A DNA stretch of 64,000 nucleotides from Ligustrum vulgare (GCA_963555705.1 OY743172.1:18103446-18167445), one strand, 5' to 3'; counted from the stretch's first letter, positions 36,254 to 48,200 are shown. The notes: generated by a model not told the origin, from the letters alone. Made by a program: numbers and translations.

Positions 36254-37063
36254 CATTTTTTTATCGGAGTACATATATAAATGTTAACTTCATTTTTCTC
36301 ATATACACTAACATGTTCAAGGAATGTGTGGGTGAAGTCCTTATGTGCTACTTGTCTCTATATTCGACCCGTAATCTTTTACCTTTTTTTTCAATTCAAT
36401 GTCCAAGCTCTTTTTATAAAAAACATTATCAATCCCCTTAATCTTTTACGTTTCTTCAATGTAACATTCTTGCTCATTTCTAAAAGCACTATTTAACAAT
36501 GTGTTCGCGGCTGTGCAGCCGATTTTTTTTGGTATTTTTTAGGTAAATGTGTGGTTGAAAATTGAAGAAAAAAAAATGTGTGTGATTAAAAAGTAGTTTA
36601 AGAAATTGTGTTGTTTATAAATTGTAATCATTGTGTAAAAGAACGATCCGTTAATTATTTTTATAGTTGTACAATTGTACGTTTTGATTGCATAGAAAAA
36701 AAAGTAACCCGTCTAGAAAAATAATCTAGAATAAAAGTGAAATGAAAAATGTGAAAAATACTCTACGACGCAGCGCAAGGCAAGTACTTCATATACAATC
36801 AATAACTCTCTGTCACTTAGATAGCAATTTATATATTTTCACAATTATGTATGTTTGATACAACATGAGATTGGAAAAGAAAAATATTTTCCAATTCTGT
36901 GTAAATTTTTTCACCAAATTGGTGAGAAAATGTTTTCTTCTTCTTTTGCCTAAAGTGTGCATTATGTAGTTATGTGTCAATCAAACAACAAATAAGAAAA
37001 ATGTTTTTCTGGACAAGACATTTTTCATTGAAAATGAGTGCAATCAAAGATACGAGTAAGAAA

Positions 37064-37065
<2 letters not shown>
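36254..37065. other. Intergenic with a MITE fragment
   Basis: A GTGTGTGATTAAAAAGTAGTTT block (36540-36630) belongs to the same old MITE group as 28725-29285. No gene. Confidence 0.45.

Positions 37066-37107
<42 letters not shown>
37066..37107. repeat. (TA)n microsatellite
   Basis: About 21 uninterrupted AT/TA dinucleotides. Confidence 0.97.
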
Positions 37108-37111
<4 letters not shown>

Positions 37112-37364
37112 CATTATGATGAAATATAACTTAAGCATCTGTTTGGCTGTTGATTTTTATTTATAAACAATGATTTTGAGTTTTTGAGATAAAATATATA
37201 ATTGAGAAGTGATTTCGTAAAATATATGATTAAAATGTGATGTTTAGAAACTTCTTTACCAAAGCTTAGACATGATTTAGGGTCCGACTAACATGACTTT
37301 TAAAAAGTCAATATTGCTTATAAAATTAAAAGGTTGCAACATGCGTTAAGATAATTTTTTAATA

Positions 37365-37893
37365 GACTCTGTTTGATTGACCCCTTTTTTTCAAGGAAAA
37401 AGAAAAAAATTTCACCTTTCCCAAATTCTTATGTTTGATTGGCAAAATTTTGCTTGGAAAATTTTCTCTCCACTTCATCCACGCGCCCATTTTCTTAGAA
37501 AAAGTGGAATTTTTTTTTTTAAAACTTTTGGTTGAGAAAATAATTTTCATGTAACATGGAAAAGATTTTTTGCCACGTTCGATCAATTTTATTATTGTTA
37601 ATTGAGTTTTTTTTTACCAAAAAATAACATTACAATTATCGGGTACAAATGTGTTGAAAAAGTTGAAATTTTTTTATTTATTAAAATAGCAAAAATTTAC
37701 TTTATTTTCCATGGAAAATAATGATAATCAAACAACCTAACTTGAAAAATCTCTCACTTTTTCTACCTTGAAAATTAAACAAATCATACACTTTCAATTC
37801 ATTTTCCACGAAAATAATTTCCAAGCAAAATCATTTCTTTGGAAAATATTTTCTTTCCACCAATTTTCCACCATCGCAATCAAACGCACCCTA
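37365..37893. mobile_element. MITE with GTTTGATTG terminal inverted repeats
   Basis: The left TAGACTCTGTTTGATTG matches the reversed right end TAGGGTGCGTTTGATTG (13 of 17). The interior is rich in TTTTCC/GGAAAA near both ends. Related to 32578-33040. No clear target duplication. Confidence 0.55.
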
Positions 37894-38517
37894 AGTATTT
37901 TATTCGACAAAAAAAGTTTTTAGAGTTATTACATAACATAATGTAGCTTCATCGGAAAAACTCTTTTACAAAAAATAAAAATAGAAGTAAAGATAAACGG
38001 ACACTTTGTAATCAATCGACCTATATAAGTACGACCTATATAAGTACGTCAATAAAAATGAGTAATATTGACATTTGAAAGAACCGATAAATATACTTGT
38101 GAACATTCCTAAGATACATTAAACGAATGGAAAGAAAAAGTGAGTGCAATTGTGCATCTACCATCTAATAAGCACATTTTTTAATCTGTTGATTTTTTCG
38201 AAATTTACTCCATAGCCAAATACAAATACTTAACTATGATACATTAGCATGAAATGATGCACAAGTAATACAAGTTGCCAAATTGGATCATATGATGCAA
38301 CACCACCCAAGATCACTAGGCAGCCATAGCCTTTACTTCAAGAATGGATGACCTTATACTAGTTGAGATTTCCTCAACTAATTAATAATATTAATGTTAT
38401 GAAGTTGCTACTTTTAACCCTCCTAGATTTTCCCAAACACTCCTACTTGAAATTAAAAAAGGAAATTACTAGTAAATGAAAAAATAATTCATTTATCTAT
38501 TACTCAAATACTTATTT
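37894..38517. other. Intergenic
   Basis: AT-rich, no gene or repeat recognised. Confidence 0.5.
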
Positions 38518-38845
38518 GGCTTATTAGCACAAAACCTCCATGCACTTTAGCCCTATTGCGGAGAACCCTTTACCTTTTCAGATTGATCGAAAACCTACAT
38601 ATGACCTTTTAAGTGCTAAAGACTCCCTCAATTCCGTTAGTTTGGATTTAAAAACAATAAAAATAACCCAAGACTAACGAATCAGGAAAAAAATGATTCT
38701 TGTTTAACGCCTAAATTAATGGAATTGGACGGTAGGGGAATCTTTCACACCTAAAAGGTCATATAGGGGGTTTTTGCCAATTTGAAAAGATCGGAGGGTT
38801 TTCCGGAATGGGGTTAAAGGTTTGGGGATTTTGTGCCAATAAGCC
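38518..38845. mobile_element. Foldback (MULE-type) MITE
   Basis: The two halves are imperfect inverted copies over about 150 bp each (GGCTTATTAGCACAAAACCT ... reversed right end GGCTTATTGGCACAAAATCC). Flanks TACTTATTT (38509-38517) and TAATTATTT (38846-38854) form a 9-bp duplication with one mismatch, the length expected for Mutator-like elements. Confidence 0.75.
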
Positions 38846-39126
38846 TAATTATTTTATGAGTGTTGATTTTTTATCGGAGAGATACTATTGTATGCTCAAT
38901 CATTGTAGTAAAGATTGTTCTGGAATTTATCGTGCAAATGTAATCACATTGCATAATTTCATAATAATAGTTTTAAGGGAAAAATACATAAATAAGGTGA
39001 TTATAAATGTAAATTTCAAAATTAAGATGAAAATTGTGAAATTTCAAAAATCAGGTTTTTAGGTTTTAATTAAGATTAATTAATTAAATTATTAAACAAT
39101 TATAAGTATTTTAATTATGAATATTA

Positions 39127-39670
39127 AGGTCACAATATTATAAAATCTTAAGTCACAAAATACAAATCTTTTACGTCACAACTATCATTTTCAAGGTCAC
39201 AATCATCATTTCATTTTTTAAGTCACAAATTATTTCAGGGTCGTTAAACGAAACTTATTTTTAGGTTACATTAACAGTAGAGACTGATTTCAATCAGGTC
39301 ACAATTATAAAATATTTAGGTCACAATTAATTTAACGTGACAATCACTGTAATCAAACCACGACCAACCAACACACCACCCAATTGACTGGACCACTAGA
39401 CAACCACCATCTTCTCACCACCGCCACCCCATTCACCTCCACACAAAGATTTGTCATCGCCACCACTGTACTACAACCCAAAACCACCGCAAGACAAAAC
39501 TCAAATATGAAGACACAACAAACCATTCTTATGTCACAAAGAAAGACTTAAGTCACCTCCTCCTCTGACCGCTGCCACTGCCAACGCCACTAGCGCCACA
39601 TCTCAACTTTTTCAAGGTCACAGATAAGACTTATGTTAAGGTCACAAAGTAAAAATGGTAGGTCACAATC
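39127..39670 (+). repeat. Cluster of GGTCACAA/AGTCACAA motifs
   Basis: At least ten direct copies of RGTCACA (near 39129, 39152, 39174, 39196, 39221, 39298, 39322, 39533, 39616, 39640, 39661), spaced irregularly. All are in the same orientation, with one reversed GTGAC near 39340. Confidence 0.8.
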
Positions 39671-39800
39671 ACAATCTCCAAAGACCACCAAGTCCATGGT
39701 CACCGTCGCCACAATCACTGCAACAATATCGAGACCAGCACGCCCCCAGCCAAATGTGGCCTGAGACCAGAAAACCTACCCATCAATCTACGGACTTGCA

Positions 39801-40225
39801 CATCCAGTCAAACACACTCCGCTGCAACCATTACTGGATTCAAGTCCATGACTACCATCGCGGCGCCGCTACAACTACAACCACAACAGCAAATCTGATC
39901 GACCAGCTCGCCCACACCCACATGTGACTTGAAACCACAACACCTACTCACCATCGCTGCCTGCACCATGAACACCATCGACAACACCAAATCACCATCG
40001 TCTTCGAGCCCCACCGATCTACGCACATGTAACATCCAGTCAAACACTCTTTGCTGCAACCAATACTGGATTCAAGTCTATGACTACCGTCGCGCCGCCG
40101 ACACAGCCACAATAGCAAATCCGATCGACCAGCTCACCCACACCCACATGTGACCTGAGACCACAACACCTACCTGCCATTGTCGCCTGCACCATGAACA
40201 CCACCTCCAAATCACCATCGCCGTC
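39801..40225 (+). repeat. 232-bp tandem repeat in the MULE core
   Basis: CATCCAGTCAAACAC occurs at 39801 and 40033; the following 190 bp match closely (TACTGGATTCAAGTC, GATCGACCAGCTC, CACCCACATGTGAC). A diverged partial unit precedes the first (about 39690-39800). Confidence 0.88.
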
Positions 40226-40890
40226 AAGCAAACCTGCTGGGGACGCTGCTCTTCTTCTGGTGGTGTTTTCGGAGAAAGAAAGGGTTGTGTAGATCTATGC
40301 AGTGGCGCCGCCAATCGATTGAGGTAGCGGTTGTAAGTTGCGACCGATGCTTCCCTTGCAATCTTCTCAACCAGCGACGATTTGCTGGCAACGTTGGAAG
40401 AAGTGGCTGGTGGCTGGATCTCATCGGATGTGAGGGTGTGGTCGCTGGGAGGAAGTGGCTGACTCGCTGAGATTGTGGTGTGTCGTATGCGGTTGTATTG
40501 GGTTGGGAGAGAGGAATGGGTTATAGAGAAAGAAAAAAGATAATTAGGGTTTAAAGTAGTGTATTGTGGTGTGATGCGATTTAAAATTGGGATATAGTTG
40601 GATAATTAGTTAAATTTTAAATTAAGACCTGATTTTTGAAATAATATACATTTGATCTTATTTATGAATTTGAATTTTTAAAAGTAGGGGTAGGTGTAAT
40701 TTCCACTAGTTTTAATGTCATATATGTTGACACATGTACAGTTTTAAAATATTAATTGGGCTAGATAGCATTATTCTTTAATAATAATTGCCCAATAAAT
40801 TTCTTACTACGCAAACTGTCCAAGTCTCTATTACACCAGACGATTTTTTTTCCAATTTTAAGTGGTGTCCATACATTAGATATATACAAA

Positions 40891-40893
<3 letters not shown>

Positions 40894-40941
<48 letters not shown>
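40894..40941. repeat. (AT)n microsatellite
   Basis: About 24 dinucleotides; the run creates poly-Tyr/Ile in any frame. Confidence 0.97.
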
Positions 40942-40943
<2 letters not shown>

Positions 40944-40974
40944 TTTCATTACTACTATTTAGCACAAAGCTCTA

Positions 40975-41000
40975 GGAGTGGGAGTGGGAGTGGGAGTGGG
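40975..41000 (+). repeat. (GGAGTG)n microsatellite
   Basis: About four GGAGTG units, 33 bp after the (AT)n tract. Confidence 0.95.
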
Positions 41001-41284
41001 ACAATGAAAGCTGTCAAGGTTGCGGTTCAACTTTATTTTTTATATACAAAAACACTTTTCAAGAACCACTCCTAAAAAAATGCTTATCAAACAAGGCACT
41101 AAAAGTGGTATAAAAATTGAAATATGCAGCCCCTGTTCGAAAGAGAATTTAATCTAGATTCTCAAAGTCGAAAGCCAAAAATTAATTATAATTTATAACC
41201 ACATATTTCATGGTATCTACAATTTTTTAACCACATAACTCATCGACTTTAATCTGAACTAGCTAAAAGTCTGATTTTAGTGCT

Positions 41285-41758
41285 TGTGACAATGAGGGCT
41301 GGGGTAGCTCCCGTTTGTACTCTGACACTCAAGTTAGGACTCATTGTAAGCAAATAAAATTGAATGCGGAAAATATAATTGTGTTAAAGAGAAAAAGGGG
41401 AGTGAGATTTATGTATTGTGTTTAGGTATTGAGTTACTAACCTCCTTCCTTGTGGCAATTGCAATCTATTTATAGAGAGGTTATTGCTTAAGATTGCGAC
41501 ATATGTTTCCCTTTACACGTGGTAGGTCCCCAACTATTCATAAGGTAAATCGTTTTTTCAGTGATAATCATCACCACCTACTATAAGGTTATGAATACTG
41601 TCACATTTCCTTGAAGACGTTGACACATCAAGCCACCTCTTGCAGACGGGTCACGTCTTTCGACACACTGACCAGTTTCGTCACTTTTCAGAAACGTTGA
41701 ATCAAATATAATCAGTCCAGTATCATGTGTGGTGAAAGACAGTTTTAGGGCTCCAACA
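41285..41758 (-). mobile_element. LTR-like sequence (possible solo LTR)
   Basis: Read on the minus strand it starts TGTTGGAGCCC and ends CATTGTCACA. It carries a TATA-like CTATAAATAG in the middle and ends in TGAGTGTCAGAGTACAAACG... GGGAGCTACCCC, the style of an LTR. No target duplication found, and related sequence may run on to about 41884 (GCATGATCGTAACA). Low certainty. Confidence 0.35.
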
Positions 41759-41884
41759 TACAACCGGAGTGATGAGCCCTGTAAGATGAGTCTGACTTTA
41801 TGAGTCCAGACTATAACTAGACACGTGGGTCCTGGTATGCCTTTGTGGATGACGTGTCAAGCCAATTTATGCATGATCGTAACA

Positions 41885-42666
41885 AATGTAATATTTTTAA
41901 TTTAATGACGATCATTATCCCCTCAAATTTTATTTAACTATGTCTATATTATTTCTAAAAGACCCTTAAATAGAGAAATACTTTTGGACCACAATACCCA
42001 ATACAATAATTTTATAATTTCTTAATTGTCTTATAAAATTCCATATGTATTGTTTGGGTAAGATTATTAGTAATTTTTTAGGATATAATGAAATGAGTGG
42101 TTAAAAATGTATGTTAACGATCATTGAATTTAATATTTGGTTCTGATTAAAATAATACTTCTAAAATGCCCTTAAAGTGAGAACTTTTTTTAAAAAAAAA
42201 CCATAATACTCTCAACAATAATTTTTAGTTTCTTATTTGTCCTTCAATTAATTTTATTCTAGCTATAAGTTTTTAAGTAATGTAATATTTGCTAAATTAA
42301 TGATGGCCATTTTCCTTTAAATTCTATTTATAAATTCAATTAAAGTAATTAACATAATAAATTTATCACTCAAAATAAATTTCACATATACATTTATGCG
42401 TGAAATGATCATATTTAAAAGTAGCTACATAGTTATAATAATTCATATAGATTGTTTCAGATATAATTGTTAGTAAATATTTGGGATCTTTTGAATTGAA
42501 TGATTGAAAATGTATAGTAACTATCGTTTAATTCAATGTTTGATTTTGGTTAAATAAAAAGAAAACTTTTAACATAGACAAATTGATAAACAACTTTGTT
42601 AACTTTTCAAATAAGCACTCTTTCTTCTAACTTCCTACATATGAGCCCCACACAATATATCATCCC
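41885..42666. other. Intergenic
   Basis: AT-rich, with a repeated phrase pair (TAGTAATTTTTTAGGATATAATGAAATGAGTGGTTAAAAATG near 42070; TTAGTAAATATTTGGGATCTTTTGAATTGAATGATTGAAAATG near 42470) suggesting a decayed duplication. No gene. Confidence 0.45.
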
Positions 42667-42669
42667 TAA

Positions 42670-43284
42670 GAGCATCTTCAGCAGACTCTTTAAATTCAAA
42701 ATCCTCTTTAATTTAAAGAGTAAGGTCCTAAAATAATACTCCTGCAGTCTCTTTAAATTAACTTTTAAATTTAGAGAGTGGGTTTGGCTCTCCAAATTTG
42801 GAGAGCCAAACTCACTCTCTATTATTAAATACATTGGAATATTTTACTTTTCAATACCCTCCATCTTTCTTTATTAAATATCATGCACAATTATCAATCC
42901 CATTTTCAACTACCCTTATATCCATCGTCCACGCTATATTCATATGTGTGTATATTTGTTCTCTGTGTTTGCAATTTTTCTTCAACATGATTTTTTTTTT
43001 TTTTTTTTGCGAGAAACCAGCAACGTGAATTTTGTAATTGATAGGAAAGAAAATCAGTACAATAGCTCAAATGAGAATACTTGACAGGGAATATGTTTAT
43101 TTAGAACTAGATGAATAACAAAATTTGAGGGAAAAAAATTAATGCTCTTTGGAAAAAGAAAAATATAGAGGAAAAGATAAAGAGGCTGTTGGAGTAACTT
43201 AAAAAAATAACTCTCTAAATTTATAGATTCTCTCTAAAGTGTGAAAAATGCTCTCTAAATATAAAAAATTTGCTGGAGATGCTC
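42670..43284. mobile_element. PIF/Harbinger-type (Tourist-like) MITE
   Basis: Terminal inverted repeats GAGCATCTTCAGCA / TGCTGGAGATGCTC, the common plant GAGCATCTCCAGCA ends, flanked by TAA on both sides (42667-42669, 43285-43287). Subterminal CTCTTTAAAT/CTCTCTAAAT repeats. No transposase. Confidence 0.85.
42774..42819. repeat. Near-perfect palindrome inside the Harbinger MITE
   Basis: The 30 bp at 42782-42811 (GTTTGGCTCTCCAAA and its exact complement) are perfectly palindromic with no loop. After one mismatch the symmetry continues eight bases outward on each side. Confidence 0.95.
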
Positions 43285-43386
43285 TAACCCCAACAGGGGA
43301 ACAACGAAATCGATGTTACTATTGATATATCATCATGTACTAATATACCACCATGTGAGAATAATAGCATTTTATTTATTTATTAG

Positions 43387-43556
43387 TGTGTTTGATATTG
43401 TTTAAAAAGAGTTTTTTTTTAAATAAATAGTGATTTTTAGGAGAATGGATTGTTGAGATTTGATTGAAAAGTCAAATATTATGGACTTGACTTTTAATGT
43501 ATGGTTGAAATTGAGTACTGTAGAAAAAAGTGAAAATTTTAAAGAATACCAAACAA
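43387..43556 (+). mobile_element. MITE, family copy 1
   Basis: GTGTTTGATATTGTTTAAAA ... AATACCAAACAATGG. It shares TTGATTGAAAAGTCAAATATTATGGACTTGACTTTTAATG with the copies at 44209-44380 and (inverted) 44540-44712. Confidence 0.6.
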
Positions 43557-44208
43557 TGGCTTATTAATTTCTCCCAAAATTCACACCGTCTATATATTCA
43601 TGATTAGTGATTATTTGGGACTATTTTTTAATTAATATATATAATTTATTTTCTTAACACTGAGAGAGCATACATGTATTTTTGCTCGCTTTCATGTGGT
43701 TCAATACTTTTTGAGAATTTTTCATTTTTTGAATTCAAGTCTTGATTTCATTTGTTTATAAAAATGGTGAGCAACAAGTTTTTGATGAAGTAATAATACA
43801 ATAAAAACACCATTTAATCGAAAATAATTTTGACAAAATAAAAATGTTAAAGTTATGTACTTGACATATATCTTATTCCACCTTAACGCAAAATAGAGCT
43901 TTAACTAGCTTATGATTATCCAACTGTGTAGTGTAAAATAGTCTTATTCACCCTACATCATCGTCCCCCATCTTCAATATAGAGTAATTAAGTCAATCAA
44001 TTTCAATTTGTTAGCAGATTTAGTCACATTGTCAATATGTCTATTGTTGTCCTAATATAAATATTGACGTTGACATTAATCATAAATAATGAACATGTAA
44101 ATACGTGCTTTTAATTTATACAATCTTTAAAGATAATATATTAAAATAGTTGTTATGTATTACGAGGAAATGCAATTCACAACATCCAAATATATTTCAT
44201 AATATCCT

Positions 44209-44380
44209 GTGTGTTTGATTTTAGTTAAAATGACTTTTTTTGAAATGAATAGTAATTTTTTGAAGAATTGGCGGTTGAAATTTTGTTGAAAAATCAAATA
44301 TTGTGAACTTGACTTTTAATGAATGGTTAAATTTGAGTAATGTAGAAAAATGAGAAAATGTTTGATGAAAATCAAACAAG
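44209..44380 (+). mobile_element. MITE, family copy 2
   Basis: TGTGTTTGATTTTAGTTAAA ... GATGAAAATCAAACAAG, with the same core phrase (AAAAATCAAATATTGTGAACTTGACTTTTAATGAATGG). Confidence 0.65.
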
Positions 44381-44539
44381 CTCATCATTACAAAGTCATG
44401 CGCAGCGCACGCATAACTAGTTAATCTCCAATATGTAATTTCATGAACATTTCATAAAGCCCCACTAGGGGGTAATTCTATTTGGACGTTAAAATGAGAT
44501 AGTTTAAAGGGACACTATGATGTGACATAGATTTAGTCC

Positions 44540-44712
44540 TTATTTGATTTTCATTTAAATTTTCTTATTTTTTTTTACAGTATTCAATCTCAACCATCCA
44601 TTAAAAATCAAATTCATAATATTTGACTTTTCAACCAAATTTCAATCATCCATTCTCTTAAAAATTAATATTCATTTCAAAAAAATTCGTTTTAAAAAAT
44701 ATCAAATACACT
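44540..44712 (-). mobile_element. MITE, family copy 3 (inverted)
   Basis: Read on the minus strand it matches copy 2 (CAAATATTATGAATTTGATT... TAATGGATGG). It lies 200 bp upstream of the TATA box of the next gene. Confidence 0.65.
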
Positions 44713-44920
44713 TTTATTGAGTAATGGTTACATCAACATTTTTTCATTAACCAATAATCCGAAATGTCTAATTAGAATTAGGAAAAAACAATTTGTACAT
44801 ATGTATTTGTCCAGATTGGATTACCTATGTGTGTTGACAATTTTATGATTATTGATTTTTAAGGTGATATGATGGATAAAATGAAAGATTTTTACTATAT
44901 GCACTACCCGGACACCAAAC

Positions 44921-44942
44921 TATAAAGTGTTATGTATATATA
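44921..44942 (+). promoter_or_regulatory. TATA boxes of the TRM/LONGIFOLIA-like gene
   Basis: TATAAAG (44921-44927) and TATATATAG (44935-44942) lie about 290-300 bp before the start codon. They are followed by a likely 5' UTR with GA repeats (45121-45134) and GT/GA runs (45178-45212). The transcription start would be near 44965-44975 (inference). Confidence 0.5.
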
Positions 44943-45227
44943 GCACGGTTCTTAGAATTACTGCCCATTAGGCTGTGAGGAATGAGTAAAAAATACACCC
45001 GTGAGTTTCGCCTAACCCTTCATTCCCTTTCTCTCTCCGTTCACCTTTAAAAAGAGCAGAAAGCGGGAGTTGTAGATAAAAGCACGAGTGTCCAAGAGAG
45101 AATGAGAATTCCACTTTAATAGAGAGAGAGAGAGATCTGAACCAAATGTGAAGATAATTAGCGAGTAAAGAAATAGTGTTTGTGTGTGTATGTCTGTGTG
45201 AGAGAGTGAGTGAAGAGGTACCGGAAA

Positions 45228-48200
45228 ATGATGTCAGGAATGGTGCAGGAACAGAATCTGGAGAAGCAGATAAAGAAACAAATGGGTTGTATGGCGGGTT
45301 TCCTTCAGCTCTTTGATCGCCACCACATTTTAACGGGAAAACGCCTCTATTCCACCACCAAACGCCTCCCACCATCCTCAGTAAGATTTCCCATTATCTG
45401 TTTGATTTGTTACAATGTAATCAGAGTTCTGTGATGTATTTTTTTATTTTTTTTGTGTGTGTTCTTAAGGCTGTTGATTCTTCACCGGAGCAGGAGAAAT
45501 CAGCTTCTATGTCGCCGGCAATATCGAGGGAGTCGAAAATGGAAAATCCGTTGGTACAAGTGGCGGAGCTTCGATCACCTGTGGCGGCGATGGAGTTGCA
45601 ACAAAAATCACCACTTCCGCCCCCTGTGTTTGAAGTGAAAGAAGGTTCTAAATCCTCATGGAAGTTCTGCAAAGAGACTCCGAGACTGTCACTGGACAGC
45701 AGAGCCACTACTGACGCCAAGGGAAGCCTGCATCCAAGAGAGATCCGCACAAATGCATCCAATCTATCACCGGCGAATGCCGATAATGGAGCCGCCGATG
45801 GCCAACAGCACCGGTCTCCTAGTGTCATTGCCAGACTCATGGGGCTGGAGACCCTGTCAAATTCGTCAAATCCAGAGCCTGAAAACAAGGTGGAGCTACG
45901 AAGATCTAATTCGGAATCCAGAGTTTCTAGAGATCTCTTTCACTCTCGATTCCAAATCGATGGCAAAAATTTTCACTTAAAACCACCAAATCAAGCCCAT
46001 TCTAATGTGCAAGACAATGCATTGTTTGTGACTCCACGTCATGCAGAGCCAATCAAGTATTCCTCGAAGATTGTTAACAAAACTGACCCGCCAAAGGAAT
46101 TGACCAGAGCGGTGAATTTATCGCCATGGAAAACTCCGACACACCGCAAAGGTTTCTACGACTCGACGGACATTTTTCCGGAGCCTAAGCAGACGATTTC
46201 AATCGAAGGAGAGATTGAGAAGAGATTGAAGATGAGAGGCATTGACGAGCCTTCCAAAGATTTGGAAACGTTGAAACAAATCCTTGAGGCCCTGCAACTC
46301 AAAGGGCTCCTGCATTCTAAGAAACCTACCGAGCGAAATCAGTTCAGTTGCCGGAACTTCGTCTACGTTGAATCTTTGTTAACGAAGCCTTCGAGATCAA
46401 CGCCATTGTATCAGACCAACCGAAGGATGGGGAATGATACTCCACCATCGAGTTACAAAAATCAAGCGAGGCGAAATTTCAACCTCGCCGGTGACAGACT
46501 GTCGTCGGTGAGTCCCCGGCGAGAGCACATTGTAAGAAGTCCAACTAGAACCACTAGAAACTCGAGCTCACCGACGAGGAGTGAGATTAATGGAGGTTTA
46601 AGGCGTTCAAATTCACCTGTCAAACCTCGGCAATTGAGCGTTGAAACTCATCTGAGAGTGAACGAATCACCGGAAAACCGAAGAGTCACTCCCATTCAGT
46701 CACCGAAGCTCACTGCACGGAGAACCGGACCAGATCCAATGGCCACGAACCGATCACCAAGGAACAAGAAACCTATGGCCGAGATTCATCAAAAAGATAA
46801 GATCAAAACCGTAGTTGTTACCGAAGATGAATCGTCCTCTATTTCTGATAGTACTGTCAGTCCATCTTCTCGTACCGATACAGAGGTAAAATCCATCTCT
46901 GATTAATGTAATGTTTATCATCTCATCAAAAAGCTTAAATCGAGTATCAAAGGCATTAACTACTCAATGAACGCATATCGTAATACAATTAAATTTGTTA
47001 GATTAATATTTGTGAAACTGGCAAATTGCAGAGGTCGAAAATGGAGGACTACAAAGAAGGGAGGAGTTTACTGGAGAGATGTGATAAGCTGCTTAACAGT
47101 ATAGCAGAAATTACTATAACCGATTTGCAACCAAGTCCAGTGTCCGTTCTCGACTCATCATTCTACAAGGACGAGTCGTCTCCTCCACCAATCACTATGA
47201 AACGAAGCATCGATTTCAAAGGTGCATATTCTGTATAATTGTATTCTTTGCATTGGATTGAACATGATAACCGATGCAGTGTTAACGAATTAAACTCCTT
47301 GTACAAACAAAGTTGTACAAACTAGTGTACTAACCCTCACATAAAGGTCGGGTCCACACACAACATTTTATTCGTAAGCCCTCATGTGAGTGTTTATACA
47401 CTAGTTTGTACAATTTTATTTGTACAACTTTATTTGTACAAATAGCAAAGTTGTTAAATTAACATTGTGACAGCATGAAGTAAACTTTTACGGCATGTTA
47501 TAATCTATGCTTACGTTAACGAATTGACGTTTGCTTAGCTTCTTTCAAGTTTGATTAGCATGTCTAGGCTACTTGAAAGCTTTTGTTAATTGTTATAAGT
47601 AAAAATATAAGTAGATCCAAAATGAAAATAACCTATTTGATAATAAGATGAGATTACTTTCAAAATAAGCTAAAACAAAAAGAAGGATAAAATTTTGTTC
47701 GTTAAGTTTTCTACTCTTAGAGCTTGTATATGGTAATGTGATTTTTAGAAGTTTTTGTGGTTTTTTTTGGCTATTTTGATGAATGTGTAGTTTAAAATTT
47801 TTTGAAATATAAAAAACTGTGAACTTGACTAAGATGGATGGTTGAGACAGATTTTGAAGTTAAGGTAAAAAATTTCACATTACCAAACAATCTCTTGTTC
47901 TATACGGTGCACGATACACACGGGAAGAGAATAACCACATTTATTATGCCTACTTCGATCACTTTATCTTGTTAAGGTATGTTTTAATGAGATCCAGAGC
48001 TGGTTCCAAACTTATTATACTCCAAGATTAGTTAGTTCAGTGTCTGAATGCACTTCAAACTAGCTTTTTTCGTGAAGGGATTTTACTTTTTGGGAATGAA
48101 TCGAAACCTTTCTAGCGAAAATGGTGTTCTTTTGGCATGGAACAAAATCTGATGTCAATAAATTGTCCAGTTGTTTATTAATGGAAGTTGGAAAACTCAG

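Larger units (their letters stand above)
38977..40706. mobile_element. Mutator-like element, non-autonomous, GC-rich repetitive core
   Basis: A perfect 9-bp target duplication TAGTTTTAA occurs at 38968-38976 and 40707-40715. Imperfect terminal inverted repeats run about 100 bp and share ATTTCAAAAATCAGGT (39041-39056 and, reversed, near 40625-40640). The left subterminal part has many GTCACAA motifs; the core (39360-40450) is GC-rich with 232-bp tandem units and a G/T-rich block. Open frames in the core read through the tandem units and show no known domain. It could be a Pack-MULE that captured host DNA. Confidence 0.8.

Noticed and set aside
38808..39062. 84-codon open frame between foldback element and MULE
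   Set aside because: Starts inside the foldback element and ends in the MULE terminal repeat; no domain.
39655..40153. Open frames of 74-90 codons in the GC-rich MULE core
   Set aside because: They are two readings of the same 232-bp tandem unit, with mirrored frames on the other strand and no known domain; explained by repeat composition.
44968..45375. 135-codon minus-strand open frame
   Set aside because: It lies antisense to the 5' UTR and first exon of the TRM gene, rich in repeats, with no domain.
45421..45888. 155-codon minus-strand open frame
   Set aside because: Shadow of exon 2 of the TRM gene.
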